This document shows positions 54,641 to 63,201 of a stretch of DNA of 64,000 nt, in pieces (the stretch's first letter is position 1; each line of letters begins with the position of its first letter). The notes under the pieces were generated by a model. That model had not been told where the DNA came from. It did not search any database and saw only the letters and a program-made list of their open reading frames with translations. The position numbers and the translations under genes were made by a program. The DNA comes from Corynebacterium suedekumii (GTDB lineage: Bacteria; Actinomycetota; Actinomycetes; Mycobacteriales; Mycobacteriaceae). Location of the stretch: the NCBI RefSeq assembly GCF_030252185.1, contig NZ_CP126970.1, positions 62,001 through 126,000 of the forward strand, written 5' to 3'.

Positions 54641-56146
54641 ATGGTGTCACGGCAGATCACACAACTGGTCGACCAGATCGAGGTCGCCATGACCACCTTG
54701 GCTGATCTCATGGCCGAACCCGATCATGTTGACTTCCACTCGGTGCGGGCTGATTTCATCCGCCTGGAAAAGACCATGAACGCCAAAGCCTACGTCGACG
54801 CCTCGTTTGCCTGGCTCGTGGAACGCTCCGACGCCGGCCGCCTGGTCGGGTCCAGTCGACCCATCGACTTCCTCATCACAGCACTCGGGTTGTCCTGGCA
54901 GGAAGCCGTCGACCGGGTCGGACGTGGTGAGGGACTGTTCACCACACCAGTCGTGCCACCGATGCCCACCCCGGAGCCTGAGGCAGGCGAGAGTGCGGAA
55001 GAGACGCGGCAACGGGAGCGCAGGCTTCGGGAGGAAGAGCAGCGTCGTCGGGAACAGGACGAGAAAGCACAACGCGAAGCCCGGGACCAGGCCCGGAAGG
55101 TCGCCGCCGAGAAACAGAAGATCATCCGGCAGGAACTCCGCACCCTCAACGAGCATTCCTCCCCCAGTCGTGCTGTGCTGCAGGCAGAAGCCATGAAGGA
55201 GGCAGGCCACCGCTGCCCGGAGGGCCTGCGGGTCTGGCTGCGCCGGAAGGTGACCAACGCCAATGCCGCTGGACGCCAACCCGACGGGAGAAAGGACCGG
55301 CTGGCCGGGCACAAGAAACGCGCCCTGCGTCTGGGTAAGCAGGACACCGACGGCAACGTGAGTATCTCCGGGTCCCTGCCGGCGGATGTGGCTGCGATGC
55401 TCACCGCTGCCCTGGCACCGGGACTTCGCCCCGGAGCGAATACAGAAGTGCCAGACGACAAGGACAGGCGCAGCCGGGCCCAACGCGGCGTCGATCAGCT
55501 CGGTGTGGTGCTGTCACGTCTGCTGTCGGACGAGTCACCGAAGTCCCGGCAGGGGGTTGGTTCGGTGGTGGTCAGCATGACCACCAAGGATGTGGAGGAG
55601 ATGACCGCAGACAGTCGGTTCCTGTCGAATACCGGGCATCTGTTGTCGGCGTTGGACATCCTCACCCTCGGTGCTGCTGCCTATGACCTGGGTGTGCTGC
55701 ATGACGTGCAGGGTCAGCCGTTGGCCCTGGGGCGGACGAAACGCACGGCAACCCTGTATCAGCGACTCGCTCTGTTTGCCTATGAGGGGTTGTGTGCCTG
55801 CGGTAACTGTGACGGGGCGATGATTCATGCCCATGTCCACCACATCAAAGCCTGGGCCCGGGGTGGGGTGACGGATCTGGAGTACCTGACCCTGGAGTGC
55901 CCACCACATCATGCCGACAACAATGACAACCAGGATGGGGCCGGTGGGATGGGGCATATGGTCCGTGACCCGGAAACGGGGAGGGCGGGGTGGCAGCCAC
56001 CAGGTGGTGGGCCGATCCAGTTCAACGACACCGAACTCCAGGAGTATTCTGCCGGGGCGAAGATCAGGGCCAGAAACCGGAAACCAGCCCAGGATCCACC
56101 GGACTTCGATGATCCCGGCCTGTTCGACCTGTCCCCACCCGCCTGA
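54641..56146 (+). CDS. DUF222/13E12-type HNH endonuclease-like protein
   Basis: This 501-residue protein has an N-terminal DUF222-like helical region, a highly charged coiled coil (about 110-155, Glu/Arg/Gln repeats), and a C-terminal HNH module: C-A-C-G-N-C-D (about 386-392), HVHHIKAWARGG and CPPHHADN. At the usual central Asn the sequence reads TDLEYLTLECP, so N is replaced by Tyr. Many copies of this family occur in actinobacterial genomes and their role is not settled. The ATG at 54641 is chosen because the upstream part of the longer frame overlaps the glycosyltransferase gene. The flanking A/T-rich start region differs from its surroundings. Confidence 0.82.
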   Translation: MVSRQITQLVDQIEVAMTTLADLMAEPDHVDFHSVRADFIRLEKTMNAKAYVDASFAWLVERSDAGRLVGSSRPIDFLITALGLSWQEAVDRVGRGEGLFTTPVVPPMPTPEPEAGESAEETRQRERRLREEEQRRREQDEKAQREARDQARKVAAEKQKIIRQELRTLNEHSSPSRAVLQAEAMKEAGHRCPEGLRVWLRRKVTNANAAGRQPDGRKDRLAGHKKRALRLGKQDTDGNVSISGSLPADVAAMLTAALAPGLRPGANTEVPDDKDRRSRAQRGVDQLGVVLSRLLSDESPKSRQGVGSVVVSMTTKDVEEMTADSRFLSNTGHLLSALDILTLGAAAYDLGVLHDVQGQPLALGRTKRTATLYQRLALFAYEGLCACGNCDGAMIHAHVHHIKAWARGGVTDLEYLTLECPPHHADNNDNQDGAGGMGHMVRDPETGRAGWQPPGGGPIQFNDTELQEYSAGAKIRARNRKPAQDPPDFDDPGLFDLSPPA

Positions 56147-56223
56147 GCGGCCTCGGTCAGACACACAAGGCTGCGCGGAGCCGGAGCTCCGGGCAGCCTC
56201 TGAAGTGAGCGTCGGAAAAGTCC

Positions 56224-56697
56224 TTAAGCCTCGGGCAGTTCCGGGGCGATGCCGGTGCGCTCGTAGTCGGCGAGGATGTCGATGCGTCGCTGGTGGCGCT
56301 CCGCGTTGGACCACTCCCGATCAAGGAAGGCGTCGACGATGGCCAGCGCCTCCTCCTCCGAATGCATACGGCCGCCGAGGCCGATGAGCTGGGCGTTGTT
56401 GTGTTCGCGGGCCAGTCGGGCGGTTTCCGGGGACCAGGCGAGGGCGCAGCGGGCACCCTTGACCTTGTTCGCGGCGATCTGCTCGCCGTTACCCGAACCA
56501 CCGAGCACGATGCCGAGGGAACCCGGATCGTTGACGGTACGGGAGGCGGCCTCGATGCAGAAGGCCGGGTAGTCGTCGTCGGCATCGTAGGTGTGGGCGC
56601 CACAGTCGATGACGTCGTGGCCCTGCTTCTTCAGGTGCTCGGCGATGATGTTCTTCATGTCAAAGCCGGCGTGGTCTGCTCCAAGGTAAACGCGCAT
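56224..56697 (-). CDS. rpiB: Ribose-5-phosphate isomerase B
   Basis: This 157-residue enzyme interconverts ribose-5-phosphate and ribulose-5-phosphate. RpiB signatures are the start MRVYLGADHAGFDMK, the catalytic-loop region GIVLGGSGNGEQIAANKVKG (about 63-82) and the late GGRMHSEEEA. As in actinobacterial RpiB, no cysteine stands at the base position (a Glu, in NGEQ, may serve). The ATG at 56697 is at the normal start; longer frames are rejected. It is in a conserved corynebacterial gene group with the DsbA-like gene and pepN. Confidence 0.94.
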   Translation of the reverse strand: MRVYLGADHAGFDMKNIIAEHLKKQGHDVIDCGAHTYDADDDYPAFCIEAASRTVNDPGSLGIVLGGSGNGEQIAANKVKGARCALAWSPETARLAREHNNAQLIGLGGRMHSEEEALAIVDAFLDREWSNAERHQRRIDILADYERTGIAPELPEA

Positions 56698-56843
56698 GGG
56701 GCCGATCCTACCGGGCGGGCCCTTCGGCTGCGGCAGGTACGCCCCACCCGGCAGGCTTTCGACTTCTTCGAATTCGACCCCCACTCCCCCGACCGGGTTT
56801 CCCCAGGTGAGAGGCCTGAGACCGATTCATTTCGACAAAGACG

Positions 56844-56879
56844 AAAATCCCGCGGGATGGACACTCCTTCCCGCAGGAT
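56844..56879 (-). terminator. Intrinsic terminator after the small membrane protein
   Basis: On the minus strand ATCCTGCGGGA pairs with TCCCGCGGGAT (one G-U pair) around an 11-nt loop and is followed by TTTTC. It lies 15 bp after the stop at 56894. Confidence 0.8.
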
Positions 56880-56893
56880 CTCCGACACCCCAG

Positions 56894-57175
56894 CTAACGG
56901 GTGGGCCGGACGTCCGCGTGGTCGGTCCGGGTGCCGGATCCGCCGGAGAAGATCTTCCAGGCGACCCAGATGACACCGGCCAGCACGAGGACCGGGATGA
57001 TCTTGAGCACCAGGACGACGGCGCCGAGGAAGGCCGTGAGGACGGCTCCGGCGGCGGCCAGCACGCCGATGACGGCGAACACGGCGGCCAGGCCCTTGTT
57101 CTTCGGCCAGCTGGCGTAGGCGACACCACCGCCGAGGGCGGCGATGACGGTCAGGGTCAGAGTGGCTTCAAACAT
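56894..57175 (-). CDS. Small membrane protein, function unknown
   Basis: This 93-residue protein has three hydrophobic stretches, at about 1-20, 28-50 and 54-75, and a short charged tail (SGGSGTRTDHADVRPTR). No motif is recognisable. It starts 3 nt after the DsbA-like gene stop and is cotranscribed with it, which may point to envelope or redox association; that is only inference. Confidence 0.7.
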   Translation of the reverse strand: MFEATLTLTVIAALGGGVAYASWPKNKGLAAVFAVIGVLAAAGAVLTAFLGAVVLVLKIIPVLVLAGVIWVAWKIFSGGSGTRTDHADVRPTR

Positions 57176-57178
57176 GGG

Positions 57179-57811
57179 CTACACCTGCGGGCTCTCGGTC
57201 CGGGAGCGCTTGATCTCGAAGAAGTAGGGGTAGGCGGCGAGGCGCACGGCGGCGTCGAAAATCTCTCCGGCTTCCTCGCCCTGCGGGACGCGGGTGATCA
57301 CGGGGCCGAAGAAGGCGGTGTCGCCGAGCTTGATCACCGGGGTGCCCACGTCGTCGCCGACCTCGTCGATGGCGGACTGGTGGTAGGCGCGGAGTGATTC
57401 GTCGGCCTCGTCGGTGGAGGCGACGGCGGCGTAGGCGGGATCGAGGCCGACCTCGTTGAGGGTGGCCTCGAGGAGAGCGTCATTGACGCTGAGGTCGGTC
57501 TTGCTGAACGCCTTGTCGCGGTGCACCTTGGTGCCGAGCGCGGTGTAGAGGGCGTCGATCTTCTCCGGCTCCTTGTCGGCGACGGCGGCGAAGACGCGGG
57601 CCGGACCCCAGGCGGCCTTCATGGCCTCCATGTAGCCGGGGTCGAGATCGCGGCCGTCGTTGAGTACGGCGAGCGACATGGGGGTCCAGGTGACGGTGAT
57701 GTCGCGGACCTTCTCCACCTCCTTGATCCAGCGGGACGTCTGCCAGGCGAAAGGGCAGGTCACATCGAACCAGAAGGTGACGTTCTGCGGGGTGTTGGCG
57801 GTATCAGTCAT
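57179..57811 (-). CDS. DsbA-family thioredoxin-fold protein (mycothiol-dependent reductase type)
   Basis: This 210-residue protein has the DsbA-like order of a short thioredoxin strand, active site, long helical insertion and cis-Pro loop (GTPVIKLGD near 170). The active site reads VTCPFAWQTSRW, so only the first cysteine of the usual C-P-x-C remains. The Mycobacterium Rv2466c mycothiol-dependent enzyme is the closest known type I recall. No signal peptide is seen, so it is cytosolic. ATG at 57811 or 57823 are both possible starts; the first is preferred by family length. pepN is divergent. Confidence 0.82.
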   Translation of the reverse strand: MTDTANTPQNVTFWFDVTCPFAWQTSRWIKEVEKVRDITVTWTPMSLAVLNDGRDLDPGYMEAMKAAWGPARVFAAVADKEPEKIDALYTALGTKVHRDKAFSKTDLSVNDALLEATLNEVGLDPAYAAVASTDEADESLRAYHQSAIDEVGDDVGTPVIKLGDTAFFGPVITRVPQGEEAGEIFDAAVRLAAYPYFFEIKRSRTESPQV

Positions 57812-57877
57812 GTGCACCACCATAAGCGGGGATTAGGCTGGCTGCAGACATAGATCCACCACCAGTCAGGAGAACGC

Positions 57878-60469
57878 ATGACCTCCACCAACCTCACCCG
57901 CGACGAGGCCGCCCACCGGGCACGTCTGCTGGAGGTGAACAACTACGACATCGCTCTGGACCTGACGGGGTCGGACACGGAGTTCGCCTCGACGACGACC
58001 GTGGAGTTCACGGTCCGGGAGGCGGGGTCGACGTTCATTGATCTGCGCGCCAACCGGGTCGACGGGGTGTACCTGGACGGGGAGAACATCCGGTCGCAGG
58101 CGTTGACGCTGGATGCGGACGGTTATGACGAGACCCACGGGATCGCGTTGACTGATCTGACGCCGGGGCGGCATTCGCTGCGGGTGACGGCGACGTGTCC
58201 GTATTCGCGGACGGGTGAGGGTCTGCACCGTTTCGTTGATCCGGCGGACAATGAGGTGTATCTGTATTCGCAGTTTGAGACGGCTGACGCGAAGCGGGTG
58301 TTCGCGTGTTTCGATCAGCCGGATCTCAAGGCCACGTATGACCTGACGGTGACCACTCCGGCGGACTGGAAGGTCATCTCGAATGCGCCGCAGTCCACGT
58401 CGCGCAGCGGGGAAAGTGCTGATGCGGTGATCCACACCTCCCGGATCGATTACCCGCTGTCCACCTACCTGGTCGCGGTGTGTGCTGGCCCGTACCACGA
58501 GGTCAGTTCCTCGTGGTCGGGTGAGCTGACCCGGCATCCGGAGACCCCGGCGGAGGAGCCGACGGAGCTGACGGTGCCGATGAGCATCTTCTGCCGCAGG
58601 TCGATCGCCGCCCACCTGGACAGTGACCGTCTCTTCGCGGAGACGAAGCAGGGGTTCGACTGGTACCACGCGAACTTCGGGGTGGGGTATCCCTTCGGCA
58701 AGTACGACCAGGTGTTCTGCCCGGAGTACAACATGGGGGCGATGGAGAACGCGGGTTGTGTGACCATCCGCGACGAGTACGTCTTCACCTCGAAGGCGAC
58801 CCATTACCGGTATGAGCGGCGGGCGGACACCATCCTGCACGAGCTGGCGCACATGTGGTTCGGCGATCTGGTGACCATGCGGTGGTGGGATGACCTGTGG
58901 CTCAATGAGTCCTTCGCCACGTGGGCGGCGGCGATCTCCCAGGCGGAGGCGACGGAGTACGACACGGCGTGGGTGACCTTCGCCAATGTGGAGAAGTCCT
59001 GGGCCTATCAGCAGGATCAGCTGCCGTCGACGCACCCGATCCTGGCGGATGCCACGGACATCGAGACGGTGGAGCAGAACTTCGACGGCATCACCTACGC
59101 CAAGGGCGCGAGTGTGCTCAAGCAGCTGCAGGCCTATGTCGGGCGGGAGGAGTTCCTCGCGGGTGTGCGTCGTCATTTCGCTGATCACGCGTGGGGCAAC
59201 GCCACCTTCGATGATCTGCTCGGTGCGCTGCAGACCGCGTCGGGCCGCGATCTGTCGGACTGGGCGGACCAGTGGCTGAAGACGACGGGCATCAACAAGC
59301 TGGCGCCGGAGTTCTCGGTGTCCGACGGCACCTACGACTCCTTCGCCGTCACGCAGGCCGGCGCCGAGCCGGGTGCCGGCGAGCTGCGCACCCACCGCAT
59401 CGCCGTGGGTCTCTACTCGCTTGTCGACGGCCGCGTCTCCCGCACCCACCGCGTCGAGCTCGACGTCGAGGGCGCCACCACCGACGTCCCGGAGCTCGTC
59501 GGCGTGGAGGCCGCCGACCTCGTCCTGGTCAATGACGAGGATCTCACCTACTGCCTCATGCAGCTGGACCCGGCGTCCCTGGCCTTCGTGGTCGAGCACA
59601 TCGACGCCATCGAGGACCCCATGGCCCGCACCCTGTGCTGGTCCGCCGCGTGGGAGGCCACCCGGGCCGGGGAGATGCGGGCCCGCGACTTCGCCCGCCT
59701 CGTCGTCCGGGGCGCCACCCACGAGACTGAACTGGCGGTCCTCGAGCGCATCCTCGCGCAGGCCGCCACCGCGCTGCGCAGCTACGCGGACCCGGCCTGG
59801 GCGGAGGCGGAGGGCCGGGACCTGCTCGCCGACGCCTACCTCGCCGGGGTGAACGACAGCCCCGAGGAGGCCTCCCTCGTCTTCGCCCACGCCCTGGCGA
59901 AGCTCCCGCTCAACGACGCCGCCGCCACCCACCTGCGCCAGGTGCTCGCCGACTCCGACGACGCCGAGATGCGCTGGCTGGCCCTGGCCGCGCTCGTCGC
60001 CCACGGGGAGATCGACGACGTCGAGGCCCGGGTCGGTGAGCAGCGCCAGCTCGACCGTTCCGCCACCGGCCAGCAGGCGGCGCTGCGCGCCCTGGCGGCG
60101 GTGAACACCGCGGAGAACAAGCGGGCCGTCTTCGACGAGATCGTCGCCGGCGACCTGTCCAACCTCGCCGCCCGTCACAAGCTCGAGGGCCTGGCCTACC
60201 CGGGGTCGGCGGCGGCCCGGGCACCGCTGGCCGAACCGTTCTTCGAGGTCGCCGGTGACCTGTGGGACCGGATGTCCTCGGAGATGGCGCTCCAGGCACT
60301 CACCGGCCTGTACCCGTCCTGGAGCATCTCGGAGGAGGGACTGGCCCGGGCGGACCGTTTCCTCGCCGGGGAGCTGCCCGCCGGCCTGCGCCGCGTCATC
60401 TCCGAGGAACGCGCCCGGGTGGAGCGGGCCCTGCGTAACCGGGCGGTCGACCGTGGGGACAGGGGTTAA
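57878..60469 (+). CDS. pepN: Aminopeptidase N (M1 family)
   Basis: This 863-residue zinc peptidase removes N-terminal residues from peptides. The exopeptidase motif GAMENAG is at about 287-293 and the zinc site HELAHMWFGDLVT with the downstream NESFA glutamate is at about 322-348. An ERAP1-like C-terminal domain follows from about 540. The start ATG has AGGAGAA upstream. Codon use changes within the gene: up to about 59,330 Ala and Thr codons are mostly GCG and ACG, afterwards mostly GCC and ACC. Confidence 0.95.
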   Translation: MTSTNLTRDEAAHRARLLEVNNYDIALDLTGSDTEFASTTTVEFTVREAGSTFIDLRANRVDGVYLDGENIRSQALTLDADGYDETHGIALTDLTPGRHSLRVTATCPYSRTGEGLHRFVDPADNEVYLYSQFETADAKRVFACFDQPDLKATYDLTVTTPADWKVISNAPQSTSRSGESADAVIHTSRIDYPLSTYLVAVCAGPYHEVSSSWSGELTRHPETPAEEPTELTVPMSIFCRRSIAAHLDSDRLFAETKQGFDWYHANFGVGYPFGKYDQVFCPEYNMGAMENAGCVTIRDEYVFTSKATHYRYERRADTILHELAHMWFGDLVTMRWWDDLWLNESFATWAAAISQAEATEYDTAWVTFANVEKSWAYQQDQLPSTHPILADATDIETVEQNFDGITYAKGASVLKQLQAYVGREEFLAGVRRHFADHAWGNATFDDLLGALQTASGRDLSDWADQWLKTTGINKLAPEFSVSDGTYDSFAVTQAGAEPGAGELRTHRIAVGLYSLVDGRVSRTHRVELDVEGATTDVPELVGVEAADLVLVNDEDLTYCLMQLDPASLAFVVEHIDAIEDPMARTLCWSAAWEATRAGEMRARDFARLVVRGATHETELAVLERILAQAATALRSYADPAWAEAEGRDLLADAYLAGVNDSPEEASLVFAHALAKLPLNDAAATHLRQVLADSDDAEMRWLALAALVAHGEIDDVEARVGEQRQLDRSATGQQAALRALAAVNTAENKRAVFDEIVAGDLSNLAARHKLEGLAYPGSAAARAPLAEPFFEVAGDLWDRMSSEMALQALTGLYPSWSISEEGLARADRFLAGELPAGLRRVISEERARVERALRNRAVDRGDRG

Positions 60470-60487
60470 GAGGAACATGAAGATTTC

Positions 60488-60513
60488 CTCATCCCCGCTT
60501 CATGGGTGCTTCA
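60488..60513. promoter_or_regulatory. Three direct repeats, 11-bp pitch (candidate response-regulator box), locus 2
   Basis: CTCA at 60488 and TTCA at 60499 and 60510 are exactly 11 bp apart. TTCATGGGTGCTTCACGCC differs at only two positions from the box at 42.54 kb. It lies upstream of the operon that encodes the response regulator, suggesting autoregulation. Confidence 0.7.
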
Positions 60514-60566
60514 CGCCGGGGCCCGAGACTGGGTAGTGAAGCCCCGATCATGAGGAAGTGAGCGTC

Positions 60567-61004
60567 ATGACGCAGACCGTGTCCACCGCCCGTCGATTCG
60601 CACCGCTGCTGGCCATCCTCGCCCTGCTGGGCCTGGTGGTCATCTCCGGCATCGCACTGGCCAACAACAACCAGTCGCCCAACATCGACCCCGCCAACGC
60701 CACCATCACCGTCGGGGATCCCTCCGCCGATCCGAGCCGCGCCGCCACCGACGACCGTGACGATCAGCGCGACGATCAGCAGCAGAACCGGAGCGGCTCC
60801 GAGCCGGCCCCCGCCCCGGCACCGGCGCCCGCTCCCGCCCCGGCGCCCGCACCGGCCTACGTTCCCCCACCGGCACCTGCCCCGGCACCGGCACCGCAGC
60901 CGCCGCTGAACTACCAGACCTACGACGACGACTGGGACGACGACGACTGGGACGATGATGACTGGGACGACGACTGGGATGACGACGACTGGGACGATGA
61001 CTGA
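60567..61004 (+). CDS. Secreted or anchored Pro-Ala / Asp-Trp repeat protein
   Basis: This 145-residue protein has an N-terminal signal peptide or anchor (about 10-33, hydrophobic FAPLLAILALLGLVVISGIALA), a polar linker rich in Asp, Gln and Arg, a (Pro-Ala)n spacer of about 40 residues (residues 80-117), and a 26-residue C-terminal tail with 21 Asp and 5 Trp in DDDW/DDDDW units. The PA spacer would cross the cell wall and hold the acidic tail outside. The ATG at 60567 is chosen because GAGGAA is at the correct distance; a GTG at 60558 overlaps that site. It overlaps the kinase start by 8 nt. The function is unknown; metal or cationic peptide binding is possible. Confidence 0.78.
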   Translation: MTQTVSTARRFAPLLAILALLGLVVISGIALANNNQSPNIDPANATITVGDPSADPSRAATDDRDDQRDDQQQNRSGSEPAPAPAPAPAPAPAPAPAYVPPPAPAPAPAPQPPLNYQTYDDDWDDDDWDDDDWDDDWDDDDWDDD

Positions 61005-62511
61005 CCGACGCACCTCCCTGCGCTGGCGGATCGTCCTGTGGATCACCGCCGTGGTCCTCGTGGCGTTGACCAGCGTCGTGGTGATCACCCGCTCGGTGCT
61101 GCTCTCGCAGGTCACCGACGGGGCGAACGCCGCCGTCGAGCAGGAGATCGAGGAGTTCCGCCGCTTCGCCGCCGACGGCACCGACCCGGAGACCGCCGAG
61201 CCCTTCACCTCGGCGAACCGGCTCATGGAGGTCTACCTCGCCCGGCAGATCCCCGACCCCACCGAATCCATCATCGGGTTCAGTGACGGCCAGCTCATCC
61301 AGATGGACCTGTCGGCGCTGAGCGGTTCCCACCCGGACCCCATGTCGCCCGATGATCCCCTGGTCCGCGAGATCCTCACCTCCCCCGGGGTCTCCGGGGT
61401 GTTCGACGACCCCGAGCGGGGGCCGGTCCACTGGGGGCGCATCGACTTCGCCGCCGCCCCCGACCAGCCGCCGGCCCACCTGGCGGTGGCGTTCTTCACC
61501 GCCGACGGCCGCGCCGCCGTCAACGCGGAGATGCGGATGATCTCCCTGCTCGCCCTCGGCGGGTTGGGCACCTCGGTGTTCATCGCCTGGCTCATCGCCG
61601 GGCAGATCCTGGCGCCGGTACGCAACGTGCGGGAGGTGGCGGCGTCGATAAGCAACTCGGATCTCACCCGGCGGGTCCCGGTCCACGGCAACGACGAGAT
61701 CGCCCAGCTGGCGGCCACGTTCAACGCCATGCTCGACCGGCTCGAGGCAGCCTACGAGGATCAGCGGCAGTTCGTCGACGACGCCGGGCACGAGCTGCGC
61801 ACCCCCATCACCGTCGTCCGCGGGCAGCTCGAACTGCTGGAGTCCTCCACCCCGGAGGAACGCGCCCGCTCCATCGAGCTGGCCACCGCAGAGCTCGACC
61901 GGATGGCCCGGATGGTCAATGACCTGCTCACCCTCGCCGTCGCCGACGCCGGCGGCTTCCTCCACCCCACCGAGGTGGACGTCGCCGAGCTGACCATCGA
62001 CATCGACGACAAGGCGCAGACCATCAGCGACCGCCTCCGGCTCGTCGACGTCGCCGAGGGCACCGTCGTCCTCGACGAGCAGCGAGTCACCGAGGCCATC
62101 CTCGAGCTGTACGGCAACGCCCTGCGCTACAGCGAGGGCACCATCGACCTGGCGTCCGAGTTCGCCGGGACCGGCCCGGACCGGGTCCTGCGGATCTGGG
62201 TTCGCGACCACGGCCCCGGTGTGCCCGAGGAGAAACGTGCCGCCCTGTTCAGCCGTTTCTCGCGGGGCGACAATGCGGTGGGCACCCACCGCCCCGGAGG
62301 CGCGGGCCTGGGACTGTCCATCGTCCAGGCGATCGGCGAGGCCCACGGCGGCCGTGCCTTCGTCGAGTCCACCGTCGGCCTGGGCTCCATCTTCGGCCTC
62401 ATCATTCCCGCCCCGGAGACGGCCGAGGCATCTGAACCGTCCGCCAACGCCGACAACGCCGACAACACAGCCAACCCCGACAGCGCCGACGGCACCGCCC
62501 CGGATATGTAA
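60997..62511 (+). CDS. Sensor histidine kinase
   Basis: This 504-residue kinase has TM1 (about 10-30), an extracytoplasmic domain (about 35-175), TM2 (about 180-200), HAMP (about 200-255), the phospho-acceptor H in DDAGHELRTPITVV (about 270), the N-box LYGNALRYS, the D-x-G-x-G of RDHGPGVPEEKR and the G2 box GAGLGLSIV (about 433-441). The C-terminal tail is Asn/Ala/Asp-rich. All catalytic residues are intact, unlike the paralogue at 42.6 kb, which shares the sensor segment. It is coupled to the Asp-Trp repeat gene and followed by its response regulator after 12 nt. Confidence 0.93.
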   Translation: MTDRRTSLRWRIVLWITAVVLVALTSVVVITRSVLLSQVTDGANAAVEQEIEEFRRFAADGTDPETAEPFTSANRLMEVYLARQIPDPTESIIGFSDGQLIQMDLSALSGSHPDPMSPDDPLVREILTSPGVSGVFDDPERGPVHWGRIDFAAAPDQPPAHLAVAFFTADGRAAVNAEMRMISLLALGGLGTSVFIAWLIAGQILAPVRNVREVAASISNSDLTRRVPVHGNDEIAQLAATFNAMLDRLEAAYEDQRQFVDDAGHELRTPITVVRGQLELLESSTPEERARSIELATAELDRMARMVNDLLTLAVADAGGFLHPTEVDVAELTIDIDDKAQTISDRLRLVDVAEGTVVLDEQRVTEAILELYGNALRYSEGTIDLASEFAGTGPDRVLRIWVRDHGPGVPEEKRAALFSRFSRGDNAVGTHRPGGAGLGLSIVQAIGEAHGGRAFVESTVGLGSIFGLIIPAPETAEASEPSANADNADNTANPDSADGTAPDM

Positions 62512-62523
62512 GGATATGTAGAC

Positions 62524-63201
62524 ATGAGCAGGATTCTCATCGCCGAGGACGACCGCGGCATCGCCGACTTCATCAACCGTGGCCTCACCTCGGCCGGGTA
62601 CGCCTGCGACGTCGTCGACTCCGGCCCCGCCGCCTTCGCCATGGCCCGGTCCGGCGACTTCGACCTCATGATCCTCGACCTCGGCCTGCCCCACATGGAC
62701 GGCGCCGACGTCCTGGAGCAGCTCCGCGCCCTGCGGGTGAGCCTGCCCATCATCGTGCTCACCGCCCGCACCAAGCTCGAGGACCGGATCCGCTCGCTCG
62801 AGGGCGGCGCCGACGACTACATGCCCAAGCCCTTCCAGTTCGCCGAGCTCCTCGCCCGCGTCCGGCTGCGCCTGGCCGACAAGGTCGCCAACGGCGACAA
62901 CACCCCCACCGACGGCGGGTTCCGCATGGTCCGCGGCGATCTCACCCTCGACCTGCGTACCCAACGCGTCAAGGTGGACGGGGCGTGGAAGGACCTGTCC
63001 CGGCGCGAGGTCGGCCTGCTGGAGACCCTCATGCGCCACCCCGGCCAGATCCTCTCCCGCGCCCAGCTGCTGAGCATGGTGTGGGGCATGGACTTCGATC
63101 CCGGCTCCAACGTCGTCGACGTCTACATCCGGACCCTGCGCAAGAAGATCGGCGCGGAGAAGGTGGAGACGATCCGCGGCTCCGGGTACCGGCTGGTGTG
63201 A
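62524..63201 (+). CDS. OmpR-family response regulator
   Basis: This 225-residue regulator has a receiver domain with the acidic pair in LIAEDDRG, phospho-acceptor Asp in LMILDLGLPHMDG (about 51), and Lys in YMPKPFQ (about 101), followed by a winged-helix DNA-binding domain (about 130-225; LSRREVGLLETLMRHPGQ and the recognition helix VVDVYIRTLRKKIG). Such regulators bind direct repeats about 11 bp apart, so it is the expected binder of the TTCA boxes at 60.5 and 42.5 kb. It overlaps the next gene by 4 nt. Confidence 0.94.
   Translation: MSRILIAEDDRGIADFINRGLTSAGYACDVVDSGPAAFAMARSGDFDLMILDLGLPHMDGADVLEQLRALRVSLPIIVLTARTKLEDRIRSLEGGADDYMPKPFQFAELLARVRLRLADKVANGDNTPTDGGFRMVRGDLTLDLRTQRVKVDGAWKDLSRREVGLLETLMRHPGQILSRAQLLSMVWGMDFDPGSNVVDVYIRTLRKKIGAEKVETIRGSGYRLV

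Noticed and set aside
57866..60478. 870-codon open frame on the minus strand across pepN
   Set aside because: Mirrors pepN codon structure; Arg/Gly/Val-rich with no motifs, whereas pepN has a full M1 signature.
60780..61003. Possible CRISPR or tandem-repeat array in the PA/DW coding region
   Set aside because: The repeats are short coding repeats (Pro-Ala and Asp-Trp codons) without spacers; no CRISPR array is visible anywhere in the window.
60706..63039. 777-codon minus-strand frame across the two-component operon
   Set aside because: Antisense shadow; the plus-strand genes have complete kinase and response-regulator motifs.
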